Shown here: piece after piece, positions 54,128-61,745 of the stretch
Layout of the letters: each line of letters opens with the position of its first letter
Numbering within the stretch: position 1 is the stretch's first letter
Source of the DNA: Bacteroides sp.
Lineage (GTDB): Bacteria; Bacteroidota; Bacteroidia; Bacteroidales; P3
Length of the DNA stretch: 64,000 nt
Direction: 5' to 3'
NCBI GenBank assembly: GCA_023662825.1
Contig: JAMPIH010000001.1
Span: forward strand, 1 to 64,000
The notes under the pieces: generated by a model
Database searches by the model: none
Told to the model about the DNA's origin: nothing
Seen by the model: the letters and a program-made list of their open reading frames with translations, nothing else
Translations under genes and position numbers: made by a program

Positions 54128-55018
54128 CTAAGACGTGTATTTTATCCGGAATTTGTCGAGCAGCGTCTTGAACTGATCCTGCGCCGTAAGGCAAGTGTCC
54201 ATCAGATAGCCCTTAATCCTCGGCCAGTTCTGCAATCCCCTGTAATAAAACATTTTCAATTCATCCGTAATAACGAACGGCACATAATCCCAACGGAGGC
54301 ATTCGCGAAACATAATGAGCCTACCCACCCTTCCGTTGCCGTCCTGAAAGGGATGTATAGCCTCGAAACGGTAATGAAAGTCGATGATGTCCTCGAGGCT
54401 TGGTCGCTTTTTAGCATGATACGCCTGCAAGAGCGATTTCATTTCCCGATGCACGTTTTCCTGAAGCGCCGTATCGTGGCCGCCCACCTCGTTGGGCAGT
54501 TTCTTGTAATCGCCCACCCGGAACCATTCCTTGCGTTCATCCGAGGTACCGGATTTCAGAATACGGTGCAGCTGTTTGATATAGGCTTCGGTGAGCCGTT
54601 CCCCGGTATGGGTGATGATATGGTCGATGGCTCGGAAATGGTTGGTGGTTTCGATGATATCGTCCACATTTACCGCCTGGTCGGAAAGCACTACGGTATT
54701 GGTTTCAAAGATGTAGCGTGTCTGGTCGTGGGTCAGGCGGCTGCCCTCGATATGATTGGAATTGTAGGTAAGATCCACTTGTACACGATGATAGATGCCA
54801 CCTTTAAGCCGACTTGCCTGTTGTTCCCGCAGGGCTTGCAGCAAAGGCGATACCGTAACCTTTCTCTTGCGCTCCGGCAATCCGGCACCGGCAGGGATAT
54901 TCCAGGTCTTGCCCACCAAATAAGCCCCGTCAATATTACCCTGCGCGCAATAATTACGCGCCGTCCGCGCCGAAACACCATGCGTTTCCGCCCACGCCTG
55001 TACTGAAATATAATCCAT
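54128..55018 (-). CDS. Fic family protein with N-terminal helix-turn-helix
   Basis: The 296-residue protein has an N-terminal HTH of the MerR/excisionase kind (about 3-45, ETHGVSARTARNYCAQG), an inhibitory motif of the S-x-x-x-E-G type (Ser87, Glu91, Gly92 in SNHIEG), and the catalytic Fic core HPFQDGNGRVGR at 222-233. Fic enzymes transfer AMP from ATP to protein Ser, Thr or Tyr; the intact core predicts activity held back by the inhibitory helix. The HTH and an upstream palindrome suggest autoregulation. The target is unknown. It starts the AT-richer accessory stretch. Confidence 0.92.
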   Translation of the reverse strand: MDYISVQAWAETHGVSARTARNYCAQGNIDGAYLVGKTWNIPAGAGLPERKRKVTVSPLLQALREQQASRLKGGIYHRVQVDLTYNSNHIEGSRLTHDQTRYIFETNTVVLSDQAVNVDDIIETTNHFRAIDHIITHTGERLTEAYIKQLHRILKSGTSDERKEWFRVGDYKKLPNEVGGHDTALQENVHREMKSLLQAYHAKKRPSLEDIIDFHYRFEAIHPFQDGNGRVGRLIMFRECLRWDYVPFVITDELKMFYYRGLQNWPRIKGYLMDTCLTAQDQFKTLLDKFRIKYTS

Positions 55019-55019
55019 C

Positions 55020-55083
55020 TATCGGCAAGTCTCCGCTAAAATTCACCCGTAAAAGTAATATATCTTGCCGATATCGGCAAGAT
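55020..55083 (-). promoter_or_regulatory. Putative operator of the Fic gene: 22-base palindrome plus extra half site
   Basis: A perfect palindrome at 55062-55083 is built of ATCTTGCCGAT and its complement, and a further half site ATCGGCAAG lies at 55021-55029 touching the start codon. Between them TACTTTTA on the minus strand is a one-mismatch -7 box, so a bound regulator would block transcription. Confidence 0.7.
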
Positions 55084-55141
55084 TTTAGTAAACGTTTTCT
55101 GTAACCTCACTTTCAATCGACTGTCATTTGTAAGGAATGCG

Positions 55142-55149
55142 TAAATTTG
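55142..55149 (+). promoter_or_regulatory. Promoter -7 element (TAAATTTG) of the secreted hypothetical gene
   Basis: TAAATTTG 31 bases before the ATG at 55181. Confidence 0.6.
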
Positions 55150-55180
55150 GCCTATTTATTAACCGCTGATTCACAACTTC

Positions 55181-55807
55181 ATGAAAAAGATTGTTCTTGT
55201 GGCTTTGTTATTGACAGTGTCTTTCTACGGATATTCACAAAATAGTGTTCGCTTGGACTCCTTGAACAGGGAATATGACAAAGTAGATATACTTATTGAT
55301 AGTCTGTTGCACGTATATTATGCCGATACTACCATGACAAAAGCAGAAGACTCTGCCATGAGGAATGTGATTGACAGAGTCTTTGAAGAGCGTAAAAAGA
55401 TTGGGAATATGGTCGAAGAAGAAAAGCGGTTAATTAAAGAGCGCCGACCAGCGGATGAGAAGATTTGGGATGCATTCAGAGATATGAAAGACGATATGGA
55501 TTGTCCGGAAAATTACAAACTATATCCCACGAAAAATATGTATATATTCTTGAAATTGGATACCCGAACAGGGTGCATTTATCTGGTTCAATATTCGGTG
55601 GAAGGCTCACGGTATCGGTTTGAAACCACGTTGAGTTCCGATATTCGTGTGGGATATGGTGAGGAAAGGAAGCCAGGGAGATTTGAGTTATACCCTACGC
55701 AAAATATGTATAATTTCATTATGCTGGATAAAGTAAAAGGAAGAACGTGGCAGGTTCAATGGGATACCGAGGAAAAGGGCCGAATGGTTTTGCAAATCGG
55801 ATATTAA
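55181..55807 (+). CDS. Secreted hypothetical protein with a duplicated YPTxNMY domain
   Basis: I do not recognise a named family. A Sec signal peptide (about 1-19, ending GYSQ) is followed by a charged helical stretch (about 25-100) and two tandem copies of a roughly 45-residue unit: NYKLYPTKNMYIFLKLDTRTG...VQYSVEG and RFELYPTQNMYNFIMLDKVKG...VQWDTEE. The unit keeps LYPT-NMY-F-LD-G-VQ-E and looks like a small beta structure. The second copy ends at the C-terminus. The gene is AT-rich, has its own promoter, and lies ten bases before the NERD gene, so the two may be co-transcribed. Confidence 0.7.
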   Translation: MKKIVLVALLLTVSFYGYSQNSVRLDSLNREYDKVDILIDSLLHVYYADTTMTKAEDSAMRNVIDRVFEERKKIGNMVEEEKRLIKERRPADEKIWDAFRDMKDDMDCPENYKLYPTKNMYIFLKLDTRTGCIYLVQYSVEGSRYRFETTLSSDIRVGYGEERKPGRFELYPTQNMYNFIMLDKVKGRTWQVQWDTEEKGRMVLQIGY

Positions 55808-55817
55808 TCGTTATGGT

Positions 55818-56564
55818 ATGGCTTTGATACTTGTTCTTATTCTTGTTATCAGCCTTGTTGTTGTCCATACCTTTAAATGCAGAACTCTTGTTTGGAGCAA
55901 AGGGAAGGTGGGCGAAAGGAGGGTGGCGGCCATTCTTAGGCAATTGCCGAAAGAGGATTATTTTGTCTTTAACGACCTCATTGTAAAATTTCGTAATGGA
56001 AGAAGTTCGCAAATCGACCATGTTGTAGTATCAAGATTCGCTATATTTGTTATCGAAACGAAAAACTACAAGGGTTGGATTTTCGGCCACGAAAACTCGG
56101 AATACTGGACACAGAATATTTATGGACACAAATACCGCTTTTACAATCCAGTCAAACAGAATGCAGGACATATCCGGGCATTAAGAGAGGTTTTTGACTC
56201 TTCCAAGCCTCTGCCTTTTATTTCTATTGTGGCATTTTCGCCGCAAGCATCCTTTAAAGTTACTGCACCGAGCGTAAATGTGGTGGATTGGTTCGGTATC
56301 CTGCCTCTGATTCGCCTTCATTCACAAGAGAAGATTACTCCTGATATAGTGGAAAGGTTTAAAGAACGGTTAAACAGTTTGCCAATAGTAGAAGGAGGGC
56401 ATCGAGAGTATACAAAAGCCGTCCGTTCCCATATAGAGAAAAGGAAAGAAATGATTAATAGCGGAGTTTGTCCCAAATGCGGGGGCAACCTAGTGTTAAG
56501 ACAAGGTAAATATGGGTCGTTTTTCGGGTGTTCCAATTATCCAAAGTGCAGATTCACTTTATAA
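55818..56564 (+). CDS. NERD-domain protein with topoisomerase-type C4 zinc finger
   Basis: One N-terminal membrane helix (about 1-17) leads into a NERD nuclease-related domain (about 28-150): GERRVAAILRQL, IDHVVVSRFAIFVIETKNYKGWI with the D and ExK-type residues of the PD-(D/E)xK fold, then a C-terminal C4 finger CPKCGGNL...FGCSNYPKCRF (about 215-245). The family is predicted to bind or cut nucleic acid, and members occur in mobile and defence-associated regions. It follows the secreted hypothetical by ten bases. Its true function is unproven. Confidence 0.85.
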   Translation: MALILVLILVISLVVVHTFKCRTLVWSKGKVGERRVAAILRQLPKEDYFVFNDLIVKFRNGRSSQIDHVVVSRFAIFVIETKNYKGWIFGHENSEYWTQNIYGHKYRFYNPVKQNAGHIRALREVFDSSKPLPFISIVAFSPQASFKVTAPSVNVVDWFGILPLIRLHSQEKITPDIVERFKERLNSLPIVEGGHREYTKAVRSHIEKRKEMINSGVCPKCGGNLVLRQGKYGSFFGCSNYPKCRFTL

Positions 56565-56623
56565 CACGCTTATTCCGAAACTCTCCTAATTTTTTCAGAT
56601 TTCGCCATCATTCTATCGAAAAA

Positions 56624-56666
56624 TTTTGTGTAATTTTGCATACTAACTATTAAAATTACACAGAAA
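56624..56666 (+). promoter_or_regulatory. Inverted repeat and promoter at the 5' end of the first AAA/DUF4143 gene
   Basis: TTTTGTGTAATTTTG (56624-56638) and AAAATTACACAGAAA (56652-56666) are inverted repeats with two differences; the left arm contains the TAATTTTG -7 box (56631-56638). A near-identical repeat follows the gene. Confidence 0.65.
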
Positions 56667-57838
56667 TGAAACGCAGCGGATATATCGAACGGAGTATCAG
56701 TCCGGCTATTTTAGAGAGCCTGGAATATTATCCGGTCATCACCATTACCGGCCCCCGGCAATCGGGTAAATCCACGCTGGCACGCCATCTGTTTGCGGAT
56801 TATTTCTATTGCAGTATGGAAAATCCCGATGAACGCAGCCGCGCACAACGCGACCCCCGGAATTTCCTGAACCGGGAAACCGGAATGATTATCGATGAGG
56901 TGCAACGCACGCCCGAATTACTCTCTTATATCCAAGGCATCGTAGATGAAAACCCGGACAGGAGATTTGTCTTGACCGGCAGCGCGCAATTTGCCCTCTT
57001 AAAATCCGTAAGCCAGTCGCTGGCGGGGAGAGCCGCCGTTTTCGAACTGCTTCCGTTTTCTTTCCCGGAAGCCCGCACGGAAATGAGCCAATCCGGAATA
57101 GACGATATTTTGTGGAAAGGCGCTTATCCGGCCATTTGGAGCGGTGCCAAACCGGCATCGAGTTTTTACCGCAATTACACCATGACTTATCTGGAACGCG
57201 ATGTCCGCCAAATCGCATCCGTTAAGGATTTAGACAAGTTCCACGCCTTTCTCCGTCTGTGCGCTTCGCGTGCGGGAAGCCTGTTCGTGGCTTCGGAATT
57301 ATCGAACGAACTGGGTATCAGCCACAACACCGTACAAACATGGCTGGGCATCCTTCAGGCTTCCTATATCGTCTTTATGCTGCCTCCATTTTTCGGAAAT
57401 ATCCGCAAACGCCTCACCCGGACGCCCAAACTCTATTTTACCGACACTGGACTGCTTTGCTATCTGCTTGGTATAGAAAACGCTTCCCATATAAGTTTCG
57501 ACAAGATGAGAGGGCATATTTTCGAAAATTTCGTGATAACGGAAGCCCTGAAACAACGCTTTAAAAGAGCGAAACAGAGCAATCTGTCTTTCTATCGGGA
57601 TTCTCACGGCAACGAAGTGGATTTGCTTCTTCAAAAAGGCAATGCGTTCCGCGCACTGGAAATCAAGTCTTCATCCACCTATCATCCTCAATTCTCAAAG
57701 GGACTGGACCACATAGAAAAAGTGCTGGGCGACCGCATCGAGCAAAAGGCCGTTATCTATACCGGAGCTTCCGACAAAACAAATTTCCAAGAACAGTTGT
57801 TGAATTACAGCGATCTATACGATTTTGTGCAATTTTGA
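56666..57838 (+). CDS. AAA ATPase with DUF4143 (first copy)
   Basis: This 390-residue protein has a P-loop TGPRQSGKS (Gly29-Ser36), Walker B MIIDEVQR near 74-81, and LTGSAQFALLKSVSQSLAGR in part, then a C-terminal DUF4143 region (about 170-385) with a winged-helix-like NELGISHNTVQTWLGIL and an EVDLLLQKG...ALEIKSS nuclease-like core. Such AAA_14/DUF4143 proteins are numerous in Bacteroidales and their role is unknown. It is framed on both sides by matching inverted repeats. A second, divergent member lies at 59,288. Confidence 0.85.
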   Translation: MKRSGYIERSISPAILESLEYYPVITITGPRQSGKSTLARHLFADYFYCSMENPDERSRAQRDPRNFLNRETGMIIDEVQRTPELLSYIQGIVDENPDRRFVLTGSAQFALLKSVSQSLAGRAAVFELLPFSFPEARTEMSQSGIDDILWKGAYPAIWSGAKPASSFYRNYTMTYLERDVRQIASVKDLDKFHAFLRLCASRAGSLFVASELSNELGISHNTVQTWLGILQASYIVFMLPPFFGNIRKRLTRTPKLYFTDTGLLCYLLGIENASHISFDKMRGHIFENFVITEALKQRFKRAKQSNLSFYRDSHGNEVDLLLQKGNAFRALEIKSSSTYHPQFSKGLDHIEKVLGDRIEQKAVIYTGASDKTNFQEQLLNYSDLYDFVQF

Positions 57839-57864
57839 TGATCTATTGACAAAATTGCACAAAA
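57823..57864. repeat. Perfect 15-base inverted repeat at the 3' end of the first AAA/DUF4143 gene
   Basis: TTTTGTGCAATTTTG (57823-57837) and CAAAATTGCACAAAA (57850-57864) are exact inverted repeats with a 12-base loop, overlapping the stop codon. It matches the upstream repeat except for one base per arm. Confidence 0.8.
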
Positions 57865-57946
57865 CAATTTTGGAAAGGTGGAAGCAGTCTGATTCTTCGC
57901 TTTTCCAAAAGTGTTTCCGTTCCGTCGTGTTTTTCCATAATTCGAT

Positions 57947-57954
57947 TAACTTTG
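57947..57954 (+). promoter_or_regulatory. Promoter -7 element (TAACTTTG) of the carboxynorspermidine synthase gene
   Basis: TAACTTTG 60 bases before the ATG at 58015; an upstream in-frame ATG at 57952 lies within the promoter box and is excluded. Confidence 0.65.
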
Positions 57955-58014
57955 CATCCTGTGTGCTTCCTTTTTCGGCAGCACGGAGGTTTTACCCTTA
58001 AATACAGACAAAAA

Positions 58015-59223
58015 ATGAGCAAAGTCCTGATTATCGGTGCCGGCGGCGTGGCTACGGTGGTAGCCCACAAGGTGGCATCGCACCCCGAGGTTTTCTCGGA
58101 AGTCTTGTTGGCCTCGCGCACCCAGTCCAAATGCGACAACATCGTCAAGTCGCTCGAAACGCGCGGCTTGAAGAAAGCGCAGTGGCAAACGGCGCGGGTG
58201 GATGCCGACAACGTGCCCGAACTCACCGCCCTGATGGAGAAATTCAAGCCCGAACTGGTCATCAACGTGGCCCTTCCCTATCAGGATCTGCACATCATGG
58301 ATGCCTGTCTGGCCGCGGGCGTCAACTATATGGACACGGCCAACTACGAGCCGCTGGACGAGGCCAAATACCAGTACAGCTGGCAATGGGCCTACCACGA
58401 CCGCTTTAAGGAAGCCGGCCTCACCGCCATCCTCGGCTGCGGCTTCGACCCGGGCGTAACCAGCATCTTCACCGCCTACGCCGCCAAGCATCACTTCGAC
58501 GAAATCCAATACTTGGACATCGTGGACTGCAACGCCGGCAACCACGGCAAGGCTTTCGCCACCAACTTCAACCCCGAGATCAATATCCGCGAGATTACCC
58601 AGCGCGGCAAATACTGGGAAAACGGAGCCTGGCACGAAACCGACCCGCTGAGCGTTCACAAGGCACTCAACTATCCGCGTGTGGGCGCCAAGGAATCCTA
58701 CCTGATGTATCACGAGGAACTGGAATCGCTGGTAAAGCACTACCCTACCCTGAAACGCGCCCGCTTCTGGATGACCTTCGGCCAGGAATACCTGACCCAC
58801 CTGCGCGTGATCCAGAACATCGGCATGGACCGCATCGACCCCATCGACTACGAAGGCCACAAGATCGTGCCCATCCAGTTCCTGAAGGCCGTGCTGCCCA
58901 ACCCCGGCGACCTGGGCGCCAACTACACGGGCTGGACGTCGATCGGCTGCCGTATCCGCGGTATCAAGGACGGCAAGGAAAAGACCTACTACATCTTCAA
59001 CAACTGCAGCCACGAGGTGGCCTACAAGGAAACCGGCACCCAGGGCGTAAGCTACACCACGGGCGTTCCCGCCACGGTGGGCGCGATGATGCACCTCAAA
59101 GGCCTCTGGAAACAGCCGGGTGTGTTCAACGTGGAACAGTTCGACCCCGATCCCTTCCTCAAAGAACTCGGCCCCAACGGCCTGCCCTGGGAAGAAATCG
59201 TAAACGGCGACCTGGAACTGTAG
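58015..59223 (+). CDS. Carboxynorspermidine synthase (saccharopine dehydrogenase family)
   Basis: The 402-residue protein has an N-terminal Rossmann domain with VLIIGAGGVATVVAHKVA, a substrate domain with GCGFDPGVTSIF, NHGKAFATNFNPEINIRE in part, and a C-terminal YTTGVPATVGAMM segment. Family members make carboxynorspermidine/carboxyspermidine from aspartate semialdehyde and a diamine with NAD(P)H, the alternative spermidine route of gut Bacteroidales; saccharopine dehydrogenase proper is less likely. It is GC-rich like core genes and breaks up the AT-rich accessory stretch. A strong terminator follows. Confidence 0.88.
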   Translation: MSKVLIIGAGGVATVVAHKVASHPEVFSEVLLASRTQSKCDNIVKSLETRGLKKAQWQTARVDADNVPELTALMEKFKPELVINVALPYQDLHIMDACLAAGVNYMDTANYEPLDEAKYQYSWQWAYHDRFKEAGLTAILGCGFDPGVTSIFTAYAAKHHFDEIQYLDIVDCNAGNHGKAFATNFNPEINIREITQRGKYWENGAWHETDPLSVHKALNYPRVGAKESYLMYHEELESLVKHYPTLKRARFWMTFGQEYLTHLRVIQNIGMDRIDPIDYEGHKIVPIQFLKAVLPNPGDLGANYTGWTSIGCRIRGIKDGKEKTYYIFNNCSHEVAYKETGTQGVSYTTGVPATVGAMMHLKGLWKQPGVFNVEQFDPDPFLKELGPNGLPWEEIVNGDLEL

Positions 59224-59235
59224 GCGTTTACACAG

Positions 59236-59270
59236 ACAAAAAAAGGCTTCCGCATGGAAGCCTTTTTTGT
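59236..59270. terminator. Terminator after the carboxynorspermidine synthase gene
   Basis: ACAAAAAAAGGCTTCC and GGAAGCCTTTTTTGT form a near-perfect stem with a GCAT loop; A- and T-runs on both sides make it bidirectional, serving the converging AAA gene too. Confidence 0.92.
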
Positions 59271-59287
59271 GAATTTACCAGAGAACC

Positions 59288-60499
59288 TTAGAGATCCGTT
59301 GTCAGGAAGTCCCGCAGATGCACGTGGCGGATGCCCGGATATTCGGGCAACTCGCCGCTTACAGGATCCATCGAAACCACATATTTGGCATAATTATCCT
59401 TGATGGCCGCCAAATGTCCGAATTCCCGTTGAATGGTTTCCTGCGAACCGAGCAGATACGTTGCCTGAACATAGACGGTCTCATCGCCACGGGTCGCCAC
59501 AAAATCGATTTCGGCACTGCGGAGAATACCCACCGTTACCCTAAAACCCTGTTCCGACAAATAGTTCCAGACCACATTCTCGATTATCTTCTCAATACCT
59601 CCACGGATATTGAAACCGCAAAGAAGGTTACGCAGCCCGTGGTCGGCGAAATAATATTTGTAGTTCTGCTCAAAAAGCCGCTTTCCATGAATATCGTAGC
59701 GGGGCACCGCCGAGATGATGAACGCGCCGCACAAATGCCGGATATAGGCCGAGGTAAGCATATCGGTAATCTTCTCCCCGTGCGATTTCATCGTGTTGGC
59801 GATATTGCGCATCGAAATAAGCTTGCCCGTGTTCTCGGCGATAAACTTGGAAAGGTTTTCCAGAAACGACACATTCCGCACTTCCTCACGGGTTACCACA
59901 TCGCGCATCATCACCGTATTGTAAACCCCTTGAAGATAGTCTCTTATCTGATCTTCGTCCTTAAGGTCGAAATGCCGTAAACCAGGCATGCCGCCCACCT
60001 TAAGATAGGAAAGGAGGCTCTTGTCGTTGTTTTCCAACTGATGAAAGGTGAGGAATTCCCGATACGACAGGCTGTGGATGGGAATCTCGATATATCGCCC
60101 CGAAAGCCGCGTACTCAATTCAGTGGAAAACACATAGGCGTTGCTGCCAGTGGCCACGATCTGGCAGCGTTTTTCGGCATGCAGGCTCCGCAATGCGTTT
60201 TCGTAAGAATCTATATCCTGCACCTCATCAATCAACAGATAATTCTTACCCTTGGCCGGCAGTTTCTTTATTACATAGTCGTACAAGTCGTCGGAGGTTC
60301 GGATACTCCGGAATTCCTGCAATTCCTTGTCGATATAAAGGACCTTGGAGCCGGCGGCGTTCTTCTTTAGCCAAGATTGAAGTTGCTGCAACATATAGCT
60401 CTTGCCTACCCGGCGCTGTCCCACCAAGATAAGCATCATTCCCCGGTTCAACCGCTTGACGATATACTCCAGATAAGAAGAACGGACTATCACAGACAT
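59288..60499 (-). CDS. AAA ATPase with DUF4143 (second copy)
   Basis: The 403-residue protein has a P-loop VGQRRVGKS (Gly27-Ser34), Walker B LLIDEVQDI near 92-100, sensor-like IVATGSNAYVFS, and a C-terminal DUF4143/nuclease-like region with EIDFVATRGDETVYVQA. It belongs to the same superfamily as the first copy but is only distantly similar. A TACTTTTG promoter box lies 16 bases upstream of the ATG. The upstream 160 bases carry clustered palindromes. The role is unknown. Confidence 0.85.
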   Translation of the reverse strand: MSVIVRSSYLEYIVKRLNRGMMLILVGQRRVGKSYMLQQLQSWLKKNAAGSKVLYIDKELQEFRSIRTSDDLYDYVIKKLPAKGKNYLLIDEVQDIDSYENALRSLHAEKRCQIVATGSNAYVFSTELSTRLSGRYIEIPIHSLSYREFLTFHQLENNDKSLLSYLKVGGMPGLRHFDLKDEDQIRDYLQGVYNTVMMRDVVTREEVRNVSFLENLSKFIAENTGKLISMRNIANTMKSHGEKITDMLTSAYIRHLCGAFIISAVPRYDIHGKRLFEQNYKYYFADHGLRNLLCGFNIRGGIEKIIENVVWNYLSEQGFRVTVGILRSAEIDFVATRGDETVYVQATYLLGSQETIQREFGHLAAIKDNYAKYVVSMDPVSGELPEYPGIRHVHLRDFLTTDL

Positions 60500-60509
60500 A
60501 AGCCAATCT

Positions 60510-60660
60510 TTTCCGCAAAAGTATCAATTTATACTTTACAAAACAAGAGATTTCACAGAAATGCAAAGTATATCTATACACTTTTTACAGATACAAGAAA
60601 ATGCAAAGTATATTTTGCATTTTTAAAATTATGTAAAATCTGCAAGATATATCTTGTATT
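60510..60660. promoter_or_regulatory. Cluster of short palindromes upstream of the second AAA/DUF4143 gene
   Basis: AAAGTAT-CAATTT-ATACTTT (about 60518-60537), two ATGCAAAGTATAT repeats (about 60560 and 60602), the second extending into the near palindrome ATGCAAAGTATATTTTGCAT, and the perfect palindrome CAAGATATATCTTG (about 60643-60656). TACTTTTG on the minus strand (60516-60523) is the -7 box of the AAA gene. Confidence 0.55.
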
Positions 60661-60677
60661 TCATCCCATTGGCGGCA

Positions 60678-60713
60678 CAAAAAAAAGCGCCGTGCAGTCA
60701 AGCACGGCGCTTT
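60678..60713 (-). terminator. Terminator of the aldolase operon
   Basis: On the minus strand AAAGCGCCGTGC-TTGACT-GCACGGCGCTTT continues into a T-run of about eight. Confidence 0.92.
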
Positions 60714-60745
60714 ATCCGATTACGCGGCGAACGCGGCAATATCCA

Positions 60746-61738
60746 CTATATCCTGTTGTCGCTGCCCAGCACGTTCACGATCTTGTGCATGTAGAGTTGC
60801 TTGAGGCTGTCGCGGGCAGGGCCGAGGTATTTGCGGGGGTCGAACTCGGAAGGCTTGTTCACCAGCACCTCGCGTACGGCGGCGGTCATGGCGATACGGC
60901 CGTCGCTGTCGATATTGATCTTGCACACCGCCGAAGAGGCCGCCTTACGCAACTGGTCTTCGGGAATGCCGATGGCGTCTTTCAGATCGCCGCCGTAGCG
61001 GTTGATGACCGCCACCAGGTTCTGCGGCACGCTGCTGGAACCGTGCAGCACGATGGGGAAACCGGGAATGCGTTTCTCCACTTCTTCGAGGATGTCGAAA
61101 CGCAAGGGAGGCGGAACCAACACCCCGTCGGCGTTGCGCGTGCACTGTTCGGGCTTGAACTTGTTGGCCCCGTGCGAGGTTCCGATGGAAATGGCCAGCG
61201 AATCCACGCCCGTATGCTTCAGGAAATCTTCCACTTCTTCGGGGCGCGTGTAGGTGTGGTGCTCGGCCTGCACCTCATCCTCGATACCAGCCAGAACGCC
61301 CAACTCGCCCTCTACCGTAACATCGTACTGGTGCGCGTATTCCACCACCTTCTTGGTAAGGGCTATGTTTTCCTCATAGGGCAGGTGCGAGCCGTCGATC
61401 ATCACCGACGAGAAACCGGTCTCGATGCAGTCGCGGCAGAGCTCGAAGCTGTCGCCGTGATCCAGATGCAGCACGATGGGCACGTTCACGCCCAATTCCT
61501 TGGCGTATTCCACCGCACCCTGCGCCATATAGCGCAACATGGTCTGGTTGGCGTACTGACGCGCACCCTTGGACACCTGCAGGATTACCGGCGACTTGGT
61601 TTCCACGCAGGCCTGCACGATGGCCTGCAGCTGCTCCATATTGTTAAAGTTGAAGGCGGGAATGGCATATCTGCCCTCCATCGCCTTGCGGAAAAGTTCG
61701 CGGGAGTTCACCAACCCCAATTCCTTGTAACTTGTCAT
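60746..61738 (-). CDS. fbaA: Class II fructose-1,6-bisphosphate aldolase
   Basis: This zinc-dependent aldolase splits fructose 1,6-bisphosphate in glycolysis. The 330-residue protein shows IPAFNFNNMEQLQA, the zinc-ligand region VLHLDHGDSFE, VEGELGVLAG, SIGTSHGANKF and LHGSSSVP motifs, and the loop with NIDSDGRIAMT. The start at 61738 (MTSYKELGLVN) matches the family; an upstream ATG would add 22 basic residues overlapping the preceding gene. Only seven bases separate it from the upstream L-cysteine desulfidase-like gene, so the two are probably co-transcribed. Confidence 0.96.
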   Translation of the reverse strand: MTSYKELGLVNSRELFRKAMEGRYAIPAFNFNNMEQLQAIVQACVETKSPVILQVSKGARQYANQTMLRYMAQGAVEYAKELGVNVPIVLHLDHGDSFELCRDCIETGFSSVMIDGSHLPYEENIALTKKVVEYAHQYDVTVEGELGVLAGIEDEVQAEHHTYTRPEEVEDFLKHTGVDSLAISIGTSHGANKFKPEQCTRNADGVLVPPPLRFDILEEVEKRIPGFPIVLHGSSSVPQNLVAVINRYGGDLKDAIGIPEDQLRKAASSAVCKINIDSDGRIAMTAAVREVLVNKPSEFDPRKYLGPARDSLKQLYMHKIVNVLGSDNRI

Positions 61739-61745
61739 ATCCGTT

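Noticed and set aside
54128..55018. Doc-type toxin of a Phd-Doc pair
   Set aside because: The protein has an N-terminal HTH and an internal S-x-x-x-E-G inhibitory motif, is about 300 residues long, and no small antitoxin gene sits beside it.
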